Made by a program: the position numbers and the translations under genes. A stretch of 64,000 bases of DNA from positions 62,001 to 126,000 of the forward strand of contig JAIELK010000010.1 in NCBI GenBank assembly GCA_019753175.1. Direction: 5' to 3'. The notes under the pieces are model-generated. The model ran no database searches. It was not told the DNA's origin and was given only the letters and a program-made list of their open reading frames with translations. This document shows, one piece after another, positions 1 to 8,786 of this stretch. Every line of letters begins with the position of its first letter. Positions within the stretch are counted from its first letter, which is position 1. Origin of the DNA: Hyphomonadaceae bacterium (GTDB lineage: Bacteria > Pseudomonadota > Alphaproteobacteria > Caulobacterales > Aquidulcibacteraceae).

Positions 1-2
1 TC

Positions 3-317
3 GCGTTCGTGAGCGGCTGGGAACGCGACGCGCCGATGCTCGTGCACTGCTATGCTGGCATCAGCCGCTCGACCGCGACTGCCTACATCACAGCCTGCGC
101 ACACAATCCGGGCGCGGACGAAGAAGAGATCGCGGCGGCGCTTCGCGCAGCATCACCCAGCGCCAGCCCAAATCGCCGTTTCGTTGCGCTCGCCGACGCC
201 GAACTCGATCGTGGCGGACGCATGGTCCGCGCGATCGAACGAATCGGCCGCGGCGCAAGCTGGTTGGACGTCGGCGAAGCAAAGCCGTTCACCCTCTCAT
301 CCCGGTTCGGAGCATGA
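3..317 (+). CDS. Tyrosine/dual-specificity protein phosphatase, C-terminal part (5' end outside window)
   Basis: The frame is open back through base 3, so the gene starts before the window; the GTG at 9 offered by the ORF track is unlikely to be the true start. The visible 104 codons carry the phosphatase signature HCYAGISRSTA (Cys-x5-Arg), which holds the catalytic cysteine and phosphate-binding arginine of this superfamily. The rest is helical, as in the short predicted tyrosine phosphatases common in alphaproteobacteria. The stop TGA overlaps the ATG of nadQ (ATGA), so the two are probably translated together. The substrate cannot be inferred. Confidence 0.85.
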   Translation, partial: AFVSGWERDAPMLVHCYAGISRSTATAYITACAHNPGADEEEIAAALRAASPSASPNRRFVALADAELDRGGRMVRAIERIGRGASWLDVGEAKPFTLSSRFGA

Positions 318-1297
318 CGCCTCCCCGCGTCGTCATCGGCCTATCGGCGGTTATCGTCGCGGTGGCGGAGGACGCCCCTTGCGTCGTGGTCACGCGAGAA
401 ACGAGCAGCGCGCTGACCGGCCTGCCCTTCGGCCCGTTCGATCCCGCTGGCGACCACACCCTTGAACTTTCGTTGCGCGGCTGGGTCGCTGAACAAACAG
501 GTTTCAACATCGGCTATGTCGAGCAATTGTACACATTCGGCGATCGCGGCCGCGAGATGCCGCTGGCTGACATAGGCAGCAGCCCGGATCGCGTCATCTC
601 GATCTCGTATCTTGCACTCACTCCGTCGCGATCGACGCTCGATCGCGCGTCGGCGGCTTGGCGATCGTGGTACGACTTCTTTCCCTGGGAAGACTGGCGC
701 AGCGGTCGGCCTGCTGTGATCGATGTGGTCATCGCGCCAAAGCTGCGCAGTTGGGCGCAAAGAGCGGCGAGCGCCGACGCCATCGGGCAGCGACGTGCGC
801 GTGCGCGGCTTGCGTTTGCACTCGACGGCGCTGCATGGAACGAGGAGCGAGCGCTCGAACGCTACGAGTTGCTGTACGAAGCTGGGCTTGCGCCCGAAGC
901 GGCGCGCGATCGCGCGCGCTTCGAGGGCCGCACGCCGGACGCCATTGCAGCGATGCCCGGCCTCGGCGAGCCTATGATCTCCGATCACCGGCGCATCCTC
1001 GCCACCGCCATCGGTCGGCTGCGGGCCAAGATGAAGTATCGTCCGATCGTGTTCGAACTCGCTCCCGAGCGGTTTACACTGCTTAGCTTGCAGCGGCTGG
1101 TCGAAGCCATCGCCGGCATCGAACTGCACAAGCAGAACTTCCGCCGCCTGCTCGATCGCACGGGGTTGGTGGAAGGCACCGGCGAGTTCGACGCCAGCGC
1201 GGGCGGCAGGCCCGCTGAGCTCTTTCGCTGTCGGCGAGAAACCCTGCACGAGCGCCCCGTCGGCGGCGTTCACGTACCAGCGCCGCGACGGGAGTGA
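314..1297 (+). CDS. nadQ: NadQ-type NAD biosynthesis regulator (degenerate Nudix domain plus winged helix)
   Basis: 327 residues. Residues 1 to about 150 resemble a Nudix fold, but the Nudix box is degenerate: around LSLRGWVAEQTG the arginine and the final glycine remain while the usual REUxEE acidic pattern does not, so hydrolysis is unlikely and a ligand-sensing role is more plausible. Residues from about 240 to the end look like a winged helix. This layout matches the alphaproteobacterial NadQ (COG4111) regulators, relatives of NrtR, predicted to repress nadABC. Two kb downstream in the same direction lies nadABC, preceded by two matching palindromes. The start ATG overlaps the upstream phosphatase stop. 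Function is by family resemblance and context. Confidence 0.82.
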   Translation: MTPPRVVIGLSAVIVAVAEDAPCVVVTRETSSALTGLPFGPFDPAGDHTLELSLRGWVAEQTGFNIGYVEQLYTFGDRGREMPLADIGSSPDRVISISYLALTPSRSTLDRASAAWRSWYDFFPWEDWRSGRPAVIDVVIAPKLRSWAQRAASADAIGQRRARARLAFALDGAAWNEERALERYELLYEAGLAPEAARDRARFEGRTPDAIAAMPGLGEPMISDHRRILATAIGRLRAKMKYRPIVFELAPERFTLLSLQRLVEAIAGIELHKQNFRRLLDRTGLVEGTGEFDASAGGRPAELFRCRRETLHERPVGGVHVPAPRRE

Positions 1298-1301
1298 ATG
1301 A

Positions 1302-1964
1302 TCAAGAAACCGGCGGCGGTTCAACGCCGTAGTTGAGGGGATCGACCTGAACGCCGTCGACTGTCACTTCGTAGTGCAAGTGCACGCCGGTCGCGTTGCC
1401 GGTCATGCCCATCCGCCCAATCGGCGCACCGGTCTGCACCCGCCGGCCGGTGACCAGATTGGGATCGGCCTCGCTCAAATGCGCATAGAGCGTGCGCACG
1501 CCGCGGCCGTGATCGATCTCGACCACGAGGCCATAACCGCCGCGCCACTCGACAACGCTGATCCAGCCATCGCCTGCCGCATAGATATAGCCGCCGCCGC
1601 GATTGGCGAGATCGAGCCCGTTATGCTGACGCCCGCCGCCCGTCGCGGTTCCGCGCCAGCCATACCCAGAAGACAAGCACGCCGCTTGCGTCGGATTGCG
1701 TAGCAGCGCGCCGGCCGGTGTGAACATGTAGGGCGTATAGCCCAACACCTCCGCGCGTCGCCCAAGCTCTCCGAGGTTCGAGCCGCCGCCGCCATTGCAG
1801 GCGAACAGCTCGCTATGCAGCGACGCTTGTGGCGCGGTCGAGTATTCGTTGGGGACAGGCGGCGGCGGTGGTTGACGATAGCTTCCGGGCGCGCCGTAAG
1901 GGGCGCTCGTCGACGCACAGCCCGCCGCCAGCGCCGCCGTTGCAGCAATTGCCAAATAGCGCAT
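1302..1964 (-). CDS. M23/LytM-family metallopeptidase lipoprotein
   Basis: 220 residues when started at the ATG at 1964; the longer ORF start at 2087 is rejected because this ATG begins a lipoprotein signal (lipobox LAAGC, Cys16) and has a GGGAG Shine-Dalgarno about 9 nt upstream. After a proline-rich linker at 30-40, the LytM domain has HNGLD (His114, Asp118), AHLSE (His162) and HLHYE (His195, His197), which covers the zinc ligands and catalytic histidines of active M23 endopeptidases. It should act on peptidoglycan cross-links or serve as an amidase activator in the periplasm. It is the next gene downstream of mltA on the same strand, suggesting paired cell-wall remodelling. It converges on nadQ with only 4 nt between stops. 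Confidence 0.9.
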   Translation of the reverse strand: MRYLAIAATAALAAGCASTSAPYGAPGSYRQPPPPPVPNEYSTAPQASLHSELFACNGGGGSNLGELGRRAEVLGYTPYMFTPAGALLRNPTQAACLSSGYGWRGTATGGGRQHNGLDLANRGGGYIYAAGDGWISVVEWRGGYGLVVEIDHGRGVRTLYAHLSEADPNLVTGRRVQTGAPIGRMGMTGNATGVHLHYEVTVDGVQVDPLNYGVEPPPVS

Positions 1965-2050
1965 CGTCGTCTGCTCCCACGCCAACGCGAACCGCGATCT
2001 CTCGCACATCAACCTGAATATCGCCTGAACGGATAGGGTAACCCCGCTGT

Positions 2051-3220
2051 TCACGATATTGGCGCCAGGCGCGGCAGCAGCGTCCACCAGCGTGCGGGCG
2101 CGTTCATGCGCTCGGCGGCGCGGCCAGCTTCTGGACCGATACCGAAAAAGACATCGCCACGCAGCGGCCCTCGCCGAATGGCGCCACCCGTGTCCTGCGC
2201 TACCAACAGACGCCGGAAGGACGCTCCATCATATTCGCCATCCACGAACAGCAGCGCGCCATAGGGATGATAAGCGGGATCGACCGCGATCGAGCCCATC
2301 GGCGTCAGCGGCACACCAGCGGCGCCCCTAGCGCCGGCCGCTGGATCGCCGATCGGTTCTTCGGCGAAGAACACATAGGACGGATCGGCGTTCAACGCTT
2401 CCTGTGTCGCCTCCATTCCTCTCTCGTTGCTCCATGCCTTAAAGCTGGGCCAGCTAGCGACGGTGAGTTCGCCGGCGTCGCGCAACGCGCCAAGCGCCGA
2501 GCGCCAGCGATAGCCGTTTTGCGCCGCGAACGCCGCGCGGGCTTGCGAGCCATCCGGGAAGACCAGGCGGCCGGAGCCTTGAATTTGCAAATTGTACACA
2601 TCGACCGGATGCGCCCAGGCGAAGGCGCCATTTGCGCGCGCCATGATCTCCGCGCGGTTCGGGTAGGGCCGCACCTGATTGCCGTCGAGGCGGCCGGTTA
2701 ATGCGCGCGGCGCGCCACGTAAGGCTTCGCTGTCATACGCCTCCGCGAAAGCGGCGAGATCGACACTGACCATATCGCTGGGGCGCGTCAGCAACGGCGC
2801 CGAGAACTCCGCGTCGGGCGTACGCCGCGCTTCGATGATGGGCTCATAATACGCGGTGAGACGCGCTTCTCCTGGGCCGACGACGACGTGTGGGGTGAAA
2901 TATTGTTCGAAGAACGCGCGTTCCCCGCCCCCCGCAACCGAAGGCGCCGCAGCACACGCCGCCGCCCATTCGCCGACCGTGCCGCCATAGCGACCGCCGC
3001 CAGGCAACGCTGCGCTCTGGGCGCGAAGACGACGCCCATCGCAAGCGCGGCGGAACGCCAGCAGCGCTGGCGATAGATCGGCGAAGAGCCAGCCTGGAAG
3101 CTCCGAGAACCGGGCCGCGTTCAACGCGAATGCCGGCTCTGCAACACGGGCGGGCTCGCGCGGTGCTGTCGCGCACGCCGAGACAAGCACCAGCAAACCC
3201 ATTAGGGCGCGACGGCTCAT
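2051..3220 (-). CDS. mltA: Membrane-bound lytic murein transglycosylase A
   Basis: 389 residues from the ATG at 3220. The ORF track start at 3238 is a TTG; the ATG has GGAG 7 nt upstream and begins a lipoprotein signal ending LVSAC (Cys16). The protein has the MltA domain (TAYYEP near residue 120; DVYNLQIQGSGR in the middle) and the C-terminal 3D domain with the conserved aspartates in VAQDTGGAI and GDVFFG. MltA cleaves glycan strands to 1,6-anhydromuropeptides on the periplasmic face of the outer membrane. The NagZ needed for recycling those products is also in this window. The 86 nt to the M23 gene downstream suggests co-transcription. Confidence 0.93.
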   Translation of the reverse strand: MSRRALMGLLVLVSACATAPREPARVAEPAFALNAARFSELPGWLFADLSPALLAFRRACDGRRLRAQSAALPGGGRYGGTVGEWAAACAAAPSVAGGGERAFFEQYFTPHVVVGPGEARLTAYYEPIIEARRTPDAEFSAPLLTRPSDMVSVDLAAFAEAYDSEALRGAPRALTGRLDGNQVRPYPNRAEIMARANGAFAWAHPVDVYNLQIQGSGRLVFPDGSQARAAFAAQNGYRWRSALGALRDAGELTVASWPSFKAWSNERGMEATQEALNADPSYVFFAEEPIGDPAAGARGAAGVPLTPMGSIAVDPAYHPYGALLFVDGEYDGASFRRLLVAQDTGGAIRRGPLRGDVFFGIGPEAGRAAERMNAPARWWTLLPRLAPIS

Positions 3221-3321
3221 GGAGAAACTCCGGTCCAAGACGCACCGGCTTAGATACCCCTTCGTCTCGCCAAAAGGGTTTTCCTTGCACCTGACAGCCT
3301 TTTGAGGCTAACGTGAGTTAG

Positions 3322-3342
3322 TTATGCTCCAAAGAAGCATAA
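3322..3342. promoter_or_regulatory. Operator-like palindrome 1 upstream of nadA (candidate NadQ site)
   Basis: Perfect inverted repeat TTATGCT-N7-AGCATAA. Its core TATGCT-N7-AGCATA recurs at 3385-3405. It lies upstream of the candidate nadA -35 element. Assignment to NadQ is inference from the linked regulator gene. Confidence 0.65.
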
Positions 3343-3360
3343 GGGTGGGGATAAGTCCCT

Positions 3361-3389
3361 TTGATGGCTCGCGCCGCACCCTATATATG
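3361..3389 (+). promoter_or_regulatory. Candidate sigma-70 promoter of nadABC
   Basis: TTGATG at 3361-3366 and TATATG at 3384-3389 are separated by 17 nt, each matching four of six consensus positions. The -10 hexamer overlaps palindrome 2, so a protein bound there would block RNA polymerase. About 35 nt separate the -10 from the nadA start. This is a pattern match only. Confidence 0.45.
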
Positions 3390-3405
3390 CTCGCAGTGAG
3401 CATAA
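3385..3405. promoter_or_regulatory. Operator-like palindrome 2 overlapping the nadA -10 region (candidate NadQ site)
   Basis: TATGCTC-N5-GAGCATA at 3386-3404 shares the TATGCT-N7-AGCATA core with palindrome 1. The two centres (3332 and 3395) are 63 bp apart, about six helical turns, so dimers on both sites would face the same side of the DNA. The position fits repression. Confidence 0.68.
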
Positions 3406-3423
3406 ATATGGGAGGCCGAACCC

Positions 3424-4584
3424 ATGGCCCGGATTATTGATGTCCCGCTCCACGAAGCTGGCGGTAGCTGCGACCCTCGCGCGGTTCACGGCGCGTGGGG
3501 CGCCCTCGATGCCGCCGCCAGGCGGGGTCTGCTTTACACCCCCGAGGTCAAGGTTGAGACCGACCACCTTTACGAGAGGGTTCGGCACGTCATCCCGTCG
3601 ATCGAGTGGCCAGCCTACGCGCCGCTCATTGCCGCCATCAATCGGATGAAACGCGAGAAGAACGCGGTCATCCTCGCGCACAACTACATGACCAGCGAGA
3701 TCTTCCATTGCGTCGGCGATTTCCGCGGCGACTCGCTGCAGCTGGCGCGCGAAGCCGCCGAGACCGACGCCGCCATTATTGTACAAGCCGGCGTTCACTT
3801 CATGGCCGAGACGTCGAAGGTGCTCGCGCCTGAAAAGACAGTGCTGATCCCCGACCTGCGCGCCGGGTGCTCGCTCGCCGCCTCGATCACCGGCGCCGAT
3901 GTGCGCCTGATCAAGCAGCGCTATCCTGGCGTGCCCGTGGTCACTTATGTCAACACCAGCGCCGATGTGAAAGCCGAGAGCGACGTCACCTGCACCTCCT
4001 CCAACGCCGCCGCCGTTGTCGAATGGGCGGCGCGCACCTGGAACACCGAGCGCGTGATCCTCATCCCCGACGAATATCTCGCCAAGAATGTCGCCGCGCA
4101 GACGGGCATCAAAATCATCTCTTGGCACGGCCGCTGCGAGGTGCACGAGCGTTTCACCGCGCAGGACATCGCCGAAATGCGGGATGCGCATCCCGGCCTC
4201 GTCGTGCTGGCGCACCCCGAATGCCCGCCGGACGTGATGGCGGCGGCGGATTTCGCCGGCTCGACGGCGGCGCTACAAACTTATGTGGACGAAAAACGCC
4301 CGGCCAAAGTTGTGCTGCTGACCGAATGCTCGATGAGCGACAACGTGGCGGCGACGGCGCCGGGCACGGACTTCATCCGCCCCTGCAATCTCTGTCCGCA
4401 CATGAAGCGGATTACGCTCGAAGGCATCTACGACGCGCTCGTAGAGATGAAGCACGAAGTCATCATCCCCGAGGACGTCAGCATACGGGCGCGGCGCGCG
4501 ATCCAGCGCATGCTCGACCTGCCGAAGGAGAAGCCACGCGCGTTCAAGGTCGGTATGCCGGAAGCCGCGGTGGAGCTTGTCTAG
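3424..4584 (+). CDS. nadA: Quinolinate synthase A
   Basis: 386 residues. NadA condenses iminoaspartate (made by NadB) with dihydroxyacetone phosphate to quinolinate, using a 4Fe-4S cluster. The likely ligands are Cys149 in DLRAGCSLA, Cys238 in WHGRCEVHE and Cys324 in CNLCPHMK, placed as in characterised Nad[10 protein letters not shown] and [10 protein letters not shown] are typical family segments. The N-terminal 60 residues extend beyond the minimal enzyme, as in other alphaproteobacteria. GGAGG lies 8 nt before the ATG. It is the first gene of nadA-nadB-nadC, with its stop overlapping nadB by 8 nt, and probably repressed through the two upstream palindromes. Confidence 0.97.
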   Translation: MARIIDVPLHEAGGSCDPRAVHGAWGALDAAARRGLLYTPEVKVETDHLYERVRHVIPSIEWPAYAPLIAAINRMKREKNAVILAHNYMTSEIFHCVGDFRGDSLQLAREAAETDAAIIVQAGVHFMAETSKVLAPEKTVLIPDLRAGCSLAASITGADVRLIKQRYPGVPVVTYVNTSADVKAESDVTCTSSNAAAVVEWAARTWNTERVILIPDEYLAKNVAAQTGIKIISWHGRCEVHERFTAQDIAEMRDAHPGLVVLAHPECPPDVMAAADFAGSTAALQTYVDEKRPAKVVLLTECSMSDNVAATAPGTDFIRPCNLCPHMKRITLEGIYDALVEMKHEVIIPEDVSIRARRAIQRMLDLPKEKPRAFKVGMPEAAVELV

Positions 4585-6067
4585 TCGGGGCGCCGTCCTC
4601 ATCGTCGGCGCGGGGCTCGCAGGGCTATTCCTCGCCCTTAAGATCGCGCCACGCCGCGCCATTGTGCTCAGTCCTACCAAGCTTGGCCTTTCCTCCTCCT
4701 CCGCTTGGGCGCAGGGCGGCATGGCGGTCGCGTTGGCGCAAGGCGACACGCCCGAACTGCACGCTCGCGATACGGTCGCCGCCGGCGCGGGGCTCGTTGA
4801 TCCGATCATCGCTCAGCTGATCGCCGCGGAAGGCCCTGCACGCTTGCGCGACCTTATCGCGCTCGGCGTGCCGTTCGATCGCACGCCCGACGGCGCGTTG
4901 GCGCAGAGCCTCGAAGCTGCACACTCGCGCGCGCGCGTGGTGCGCGTCGCGGGCGATCTCGCGGGCAAGGCGATCATGGATGCGCTGACCGCCGCCGTGC
5001 GCGCTGCACCGCACGTCGAGATCGTCGAGCATCATCGCGCCGACGCACTGCTCCAGGACACTAACGGACGCGCGCGCGGCGTGCGCTGCGAGGACGGCGC
5101 GGAGTTTTTAGGTGCGGAGGTCGTGCTCGCCACCGGCGGCGTCGGCGGGCTTTACGCGGTCACCACGAACCCCATTCAAGCCATCGGCCAGGGCATCGCC
5201 ATCGCCGCGCGCGCCGGCGCGCTGATCGCCGACCCCGAGTTCGTCCAGTTTCACCCTACCGCCATCGATGTCGGGCGCGACCCCGCCCCGCTGGCGACAG
5301 AGGCGCTACGCGGCGAGGGCGCTCATCTGATCAATGGCAAGGGCGAGGCCTTCGTCTCCGATCTGGCGCCGCGTGATGTGGTGGCGCGCGCCATCCACGC
5401 CGAGCGCGTCAGCGGGCGCGGCGCCTATCTCGACGCGCGCACAGCCGTCGGCGCCAAATTTCCGAAGCACTTCCCCACCGTGTTCGCAGCGTGCATGGAA
5501 GCCGGCGTCGATCCGCGCACGGCGTTGATCCCTGTCGCCCCGGCCGCGCACTATCACATGGGCGGCGTCGCCACCGATGTGTGGGGCCGCACAACGCTCG
5601 ACGGCCTCTGGGCGGTCGGCGAATGCGCCTCCACGGGCGCGCACGGCGCCAATCGTCTAGCGTCGAACTCGCTCCTGGAAGCCGTGGTGTTCGCCGCCCG
5701 CATCGCCGAGCGCTTGCGCGAGAACGGCGCGCCGGTCGACCTAACCGTCGAAGCTCAAGCGGCCATACCGTTGTTGCCGAGTGGCGCGCGCGCGGAACTA
5801 CGGCGGTTGATGCAGGCGCACGCTGGCGTCGTGCGAGAGGCCGGCGGCCTGCAAACGACGCTCGATCGCGTCGATGCGCTTTGCGCCGCGCACGGCCCCT
5901 GCCATGCTCTCACCACCGCGCGACTCATCCTCTTCGCCGCGCTGCAGCGCCAAGAAAGCCGCGGCGCGCACTTCAGGAGCGACTATCCTCATGTCTCCGC
6001 GCCGAAACGCAGCTTCCTCACTTGGCCGGACGTCGAGCAAGGCGTGGGCGCCTCCGCCGCTGCCTGA
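4577..6067 (+). CDS. nadB: L-aspartate oxidase
   Basis: 496 residues from a TTG start; no ATG or GTG lies in frame before the FAD-binding [11 protein letters not shown], so a rare start inside the end of nadA is required and translation is probably coupled. The protein has the fumarate reductase/succinate dehydrogenase flavoprotein fold: [15 protein letters not shown] near the [11 protein letters not shown] and [13 protein letters not shown] in the substrate region, and [18 protein letters not shown] near the C-terminal part of the FAD domain. It oxidises L-aspartate to iminoaspartate, which is passed to NadA. The C-terminal helical domain is complete. Confidence 0.97.
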   Translation: MSSRGAVLIVGAGLAGLFLALKIAPRRAIVLSPTKLGLSSSSAWAQGGMAVALAQGDTPELHARDTVAAGAGLVDPIIAQLIAAEGPARLRDLIALGVPFDRTPDGALAQSLEAAHSRARVVRVAGDLAGKAIMDALTAAVRAAPHVEIVEHHRADALLQDTNGRARGVRCEDGAEFLGAEVVLATGGVGGLYAVTTNPIQAIGQGIAIAARAGALIADPEFVQFHPTAIDVGRDPAPLATEALRGEGAHLINGKGEAFVSDLAPRDVVARAIHAERVSGRGAYLDARTAVGAKFPKHFPTVFAACMEAGVDPRTALIPVAPAAHYHMGGVATDVWGRTTLDGLWAVGECASTGAHGANRLASNSLLEAVVFAARIAERLRENGAPVDLTVEAQAAIPLLPSGARAELRRLMQAHAGVVREAGGLQTTLDRVDALCAAHGPCHALTTARLILFAALQRQESRGAHFRSDYPHVSAPKRSFLTWPDVEQGVGASAAA

Positions 6068-6893
6068 CATCGTGCTCGAACCCATCGTCAAGCTTGCGCT
6101 CGCAGAAGACCTCGGCGTCGCTGGCGACGTCACCACCGATGCGCTGATCGACCCGGAAGCGGAAGGACGCTGGAAACTGGTGGCGCGTCAAGCCGGCGTG
6201 GTCGCCGGGCTCGATGCGGCGATCCTCGCGGGCTTCCTGGTCGATCCGGGCATCGAGTTCACCATGCACGCGCAGGACGGCGGGCGCGTCAAAGCCGGCG
6301 ACACCATCATGCAGCTCGACGGTTCCGTGCGCTCGGTGCTGATGGCGGAGCGCACGATGCTCAACTTCGTCGGCCGGCTTTCCGGCGTCGCTACACTAAC
6401 GCGCACGTATGTGGACGCGGTGGCTGGAATGGACGTGATCATCGCCTCCACGCGCAAGACGACGCCCGGCTTGCGCGCGCTGGAGAAGCGCGCGGTGCGC
6501 CTGGGTGGCGGCGGTGCGCATCGCTACGGACTCGACGACGCGATCCTGATCAAGGACAACCACATTGCTGCTGCAGGCTCCGTTTCCGCTGCGTTGGAAC
6601 GCGCGCGCGCTTACGCCAGCCATCTGATGTGCATTGAGGTCGAGGTGGATTCGCTCGAGCAATTGAAGGAAGCGCTACCGTACGCGCCTCACGCCATCCT
6701 GCTCGACAACTTCTCGCTGTCGGAACTGAAGGCCGCGGTGAAACTGGGCAAAGGCAAGGCGCTGCTGGAAGCGTCCGGCGGCGTCACAATCGAGAACGTA
6801 TTCGCGGTAGCCGAAACCGGCGTCGATGTGATTTCGATCGGCGCGCTGACGCACGCGGCGCGGAGTCTGGACGTGGCGCTGGATGCGGTGTGA
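5991..6893 (+). CDS. nadC: Nicotinate-nucleotide pyrophosphorylase (quinolinate phosphoribosyltransferase)
   Basis: 300 residues from the ATG at 5991, chosen because AGGAG lies 11 nt upstream; this overlaps nadB by 77 nt. The track start at 5874 is too long, and the in-frame GTG at 6072 (273 aa) has no ribosome-binding site but is possible. NadC converts quinolinate and PRPP to nicotinate mononucleotide. Signatures include EDLGVAGDVTTDA, ERTMLNFVGRLSGVAT, STRKTTPGLRALEK, HRYGLDDAILIKDNH and the C-terminal SGGVT / ISIGALTH phosphate-binding loops. Last gene of the NAD operon. Confidence 0.95.
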   Translation: MSPRRNAASSLGRTSSKAWAPPPLPDIVLEPIVKLALAEDLGVAGDVTTDALIDPEAEGRWKLVARQAGVVAGLDAAILAGFLVDPGIEFTMHAQDGGRVKAGDTIMQLDGSVRSVLMAERTMLNFVGRLSGVATLTRTYVDAVAGMDVIIASTRKTTPGLRALEKRAVRLGGGGAHRYGLDDAILIKDNHIAAAGSVSAALERARAYASHLMCIEVEVDSLEQLKEALPYAPHAILLDNFSLSELKAAVKLGKGKALLEASGGVTIENVFAVAETGVDVISIGALTHAARSLDVALDAV

Positions 6894-6941
6894 AGCGATT
6901 GCCATCCACCAACTCGCGGGCGGCGCCGGATCGCCCTTTGG

Positions 6942-7517
6942 CTAGCTCCGTTCGTTCACGATCCCGAAGAGAAGGTGGTCGCGCCAGTCGCCGTTGATCT
7001 TGAGATAGGCCTGCGCCACGCCTTCGTGAGTAAACCCGGCCTTCTCCAGCACCCGCCGCGAAGCGATATTGTCGGGCTGGCAGGCGGCCTCGATGCGATG
7101 CAGGTCGAGATCCTCGAAGCCGAAGCGCACCACTGCGCGCACGGCTGACGTGGTGTAGCCGTTGCCGGCGAACATGGCGCCGGCCCAATACCCAAGCGAC
7201 GCCATCTGCGCGACGCCGCGCCGGACGTTCGAGACAGTGACGCCGCCGACCAGCGCCTCGTCGCTCTCTCGAAAGACGAAGAGCGCGTAAGCCTTGTCGT
7301 CGCGCGCGTCTTCTGAATAACGACGCACCTTGTAGCGATAGGAGCTGCGGGAGGTTTCGTCCTGCGCCCAGGTCGGCTCCCATGGCGTCAGGAAGGCGCG
7401 GCTCTTCTCGCGCACCTCCGCCCACTCCGCGTAGTCGCGCAGTTCGGGCGCGCGCAGGAAGACGCCATCGCCGTCGATCCGGCGCGCGCCTTCGCCGTCT
7501 TTGCGCATCAGGGCCAT
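6942..7517 (-). CDS. GNAT-family N-acetyltransferase, RimJ/RimL-like
   Basis: 191 residues. The RimJ/RimL-type acetyltransferase fold is recognisable from the N-terminal LRAPELRDYAEW, the central GYWAGAMFAGNGYTTSAV (acetyl-CoA pyrophosphate-binding region) and LHRIEAACQPDNIASRRVLEKAGF, the classic C-terminal GNAT segment. Such enzymes acetylate protein N-termini or small amines; the substrate cannot be told from sequence. It follows the M16 peptidase gene by 8 nt and is the last gene of the run beginning with the cytochrome oxidase cluster, an order also known in Caulobacter relatives. Confidence 0.9.
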   Translation of the reverse strand: MALMRKDGEGARRIDGDGVFLRAPELRDYAEWAEVREKSRAFLTPWEPTWAQDETSRSSYRYKVRRYSEDARDDKAYALFVFRESDEALVGGVTVSNVRRGVAQMASLGYWAGAMFAGNGYTTSAVRAVVRFGFEDLDLHRIEAACQPDNIASRRVLEKAGFTHEGVAQAYLKINGDWRDHLLFGIVNERS

Positions 7518-7525
7518 GAACCCGA

Positions 7526-8776
7526 TTATGAAGGGATTGCGCCCAAAGCGCCAAGCCCCGCTTTCGGCCCAATCGCAGCAGCCGCCACCGGTCCCTCAAG
7601 CGCCCTACGCGCCATACGGCGCACATCGTCGGCGGTCACCGCCTCCAGCTTGGCGCGCACTTCGTCAAACGGGATCAACCGGTCGCGCAGCAGCACTTGG
7701 CTCGCCCGTGCTTCCGCCCGCGCCGAGGGCGCCTCCAGTCCCATCAGCATCTGCGCCCGCGCGACTGCCTTGGCGCGCGCCAGCTCTTCACCGGCGGGGC
7801 CCCGTTCGGCCAGCAGCGCCAGCTGCTCGCGCACAATAGCGACCACCGCGCGCGCATTCTTCGGCGCGCAGCCGGCGTAGACGCTGAGCCGACCGTCGTC
7901 TTCCAGTGCGTCAAGCGAGGAGTCGATGGCGTAAACCAGTCCGCGCGTCTCGCGCACCTCTTGGAACAGGCGCGAGGACATGCCCCCGCCGAATACGTCC
8001 GAGAGCAGACGCGCAGCGTACAGGTCTTCCGAGACCGCCGGCGGCGCCGGCCAGGACAGCACCAGATGCGCCTGCTCCAGTTTGCGCAACTCGGCGATGC
8101 GGCCGCCATATGCGTGGGCCGGAGCCGGCGCCTGCGCGATGATGGATGTCACGTGCGCGAAGCGCCTTTCCGCCGCATCGAGGAACGCTTCCCGATCATA
8201 CGCGCCAGCGATGGCGATGACGACGCGCTCGGGGCTCATGTGCGCATCGTGGAACGCGCGCAGCGTGTCAACGCGGATGTTCGCGAGCGTCGCCTCGTCC
8301 CCGAGGATCGGCCGGCCGAGCGGTTGGTTTGGATACAGCGTGCTTTGGTGCAGTTCGAACACGCGGTCGTCAGGGACATCATACGCTTCGCCGCGCTCCT
8401 GCGCGACCACGCCCTTTTCTTTCTCCAGGTCGTCGGGCGACCAGTGCGGCGCAAACAGGATGTCGGCGATGAGCTCGAGCGCAAACGGCGCCTGCTCGGC
8501 GACCACGCGCGCGTAATACGCCGTGCGTTCGTAGCCGGTGGCGGCGTTGATCACCCCGCCGACATTCTCGATCGCTTCAGCGAACTGGCGCGCGTCGCGG
8601 GGCCCCGCGCCTTTGAACGCCATGTGCTCGAACAGGTGCGCGACACCGTTAATCTCGGCCGGCTCCCAGCGCGCGCCGACGCGCTGCCAGACGCCAAGCG
8701 CCGCCGTCGCCAGCGCCGGCATCGGATCAAGCGCAACGCGCACGCCGTTGGAGAGACGGATGAGTTCGGGGGTCAC
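7526..8776 (-). CDS. M16-family zinc peptidase (mitochondrial processing peptidase-like)
   Basis: 416 residues from a GTG start. The inverted zinc motif HLFEH (HxxEH) near residue 48 and the downstream acidic segment in EKEKGVVAQERGEAYD supply the metal-binding and catalytic residues of M16 peptidases. The two-halved fold is complete, with RGLVYAID in the C-terminal half typical of the PqqL/MPP group. Bacterial members degrade peptides or targeting-sequence-like substrates. It sits between thrC (10 nt upstream) and the GNAT gene, in the conserved alphaproteobacterial order. Confidence 0.93.
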   Translation of the reverse strand: MTPELIRLSNGVRVALDPMPALATAALGVWQRVGARWEPAEINGVAHLFEHMAFKGAGPRDARQFAEAIENVGGVINAATGYERTAYYARVVAEQAPFALELIADILFAPHWSPDDLEKEKGVVAQERGEAYDVPDDRVFELHQSTLYPNQPLGRPILGDEATLANIRVDTLRAFHDAHMSPERVVIAIAGAYDREAFLDAAERRFAHVTSIIAQAPAPAHAYGGRIAELRKLEQAHLVLSWPAPPAVSEDLYAARLLSDVFGGGMSSRLFQEVRETRGLVYAIDSSLDALEDDGRLSVYAGCAPKNARAVVAIVREQLALLAERGPAGEELARAKAVARAQMLMGLEAPSARAEARASQVLLRDRLIPFDEVRAKLEAVTADDVRRMARRALEGPVAAAAIGPKAGLGALGAIPS

Positions 8777-8786
8777 GCGAACGCCA

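Noticed and set aside
341-1324. 327-residue minus-strand ORF of the same length as nadQ
   Set aside because: It is the exact antisense region of nadQ; the equal length is coincidence from the same stop-poor interval.
3322-4215. Minus-strand 297-residue ORF over nadA
   Set aside because: Glycine/arginine-rich shadow antisense to nadA. Its stop falls in palindrome 1, but no start or motif supports it.
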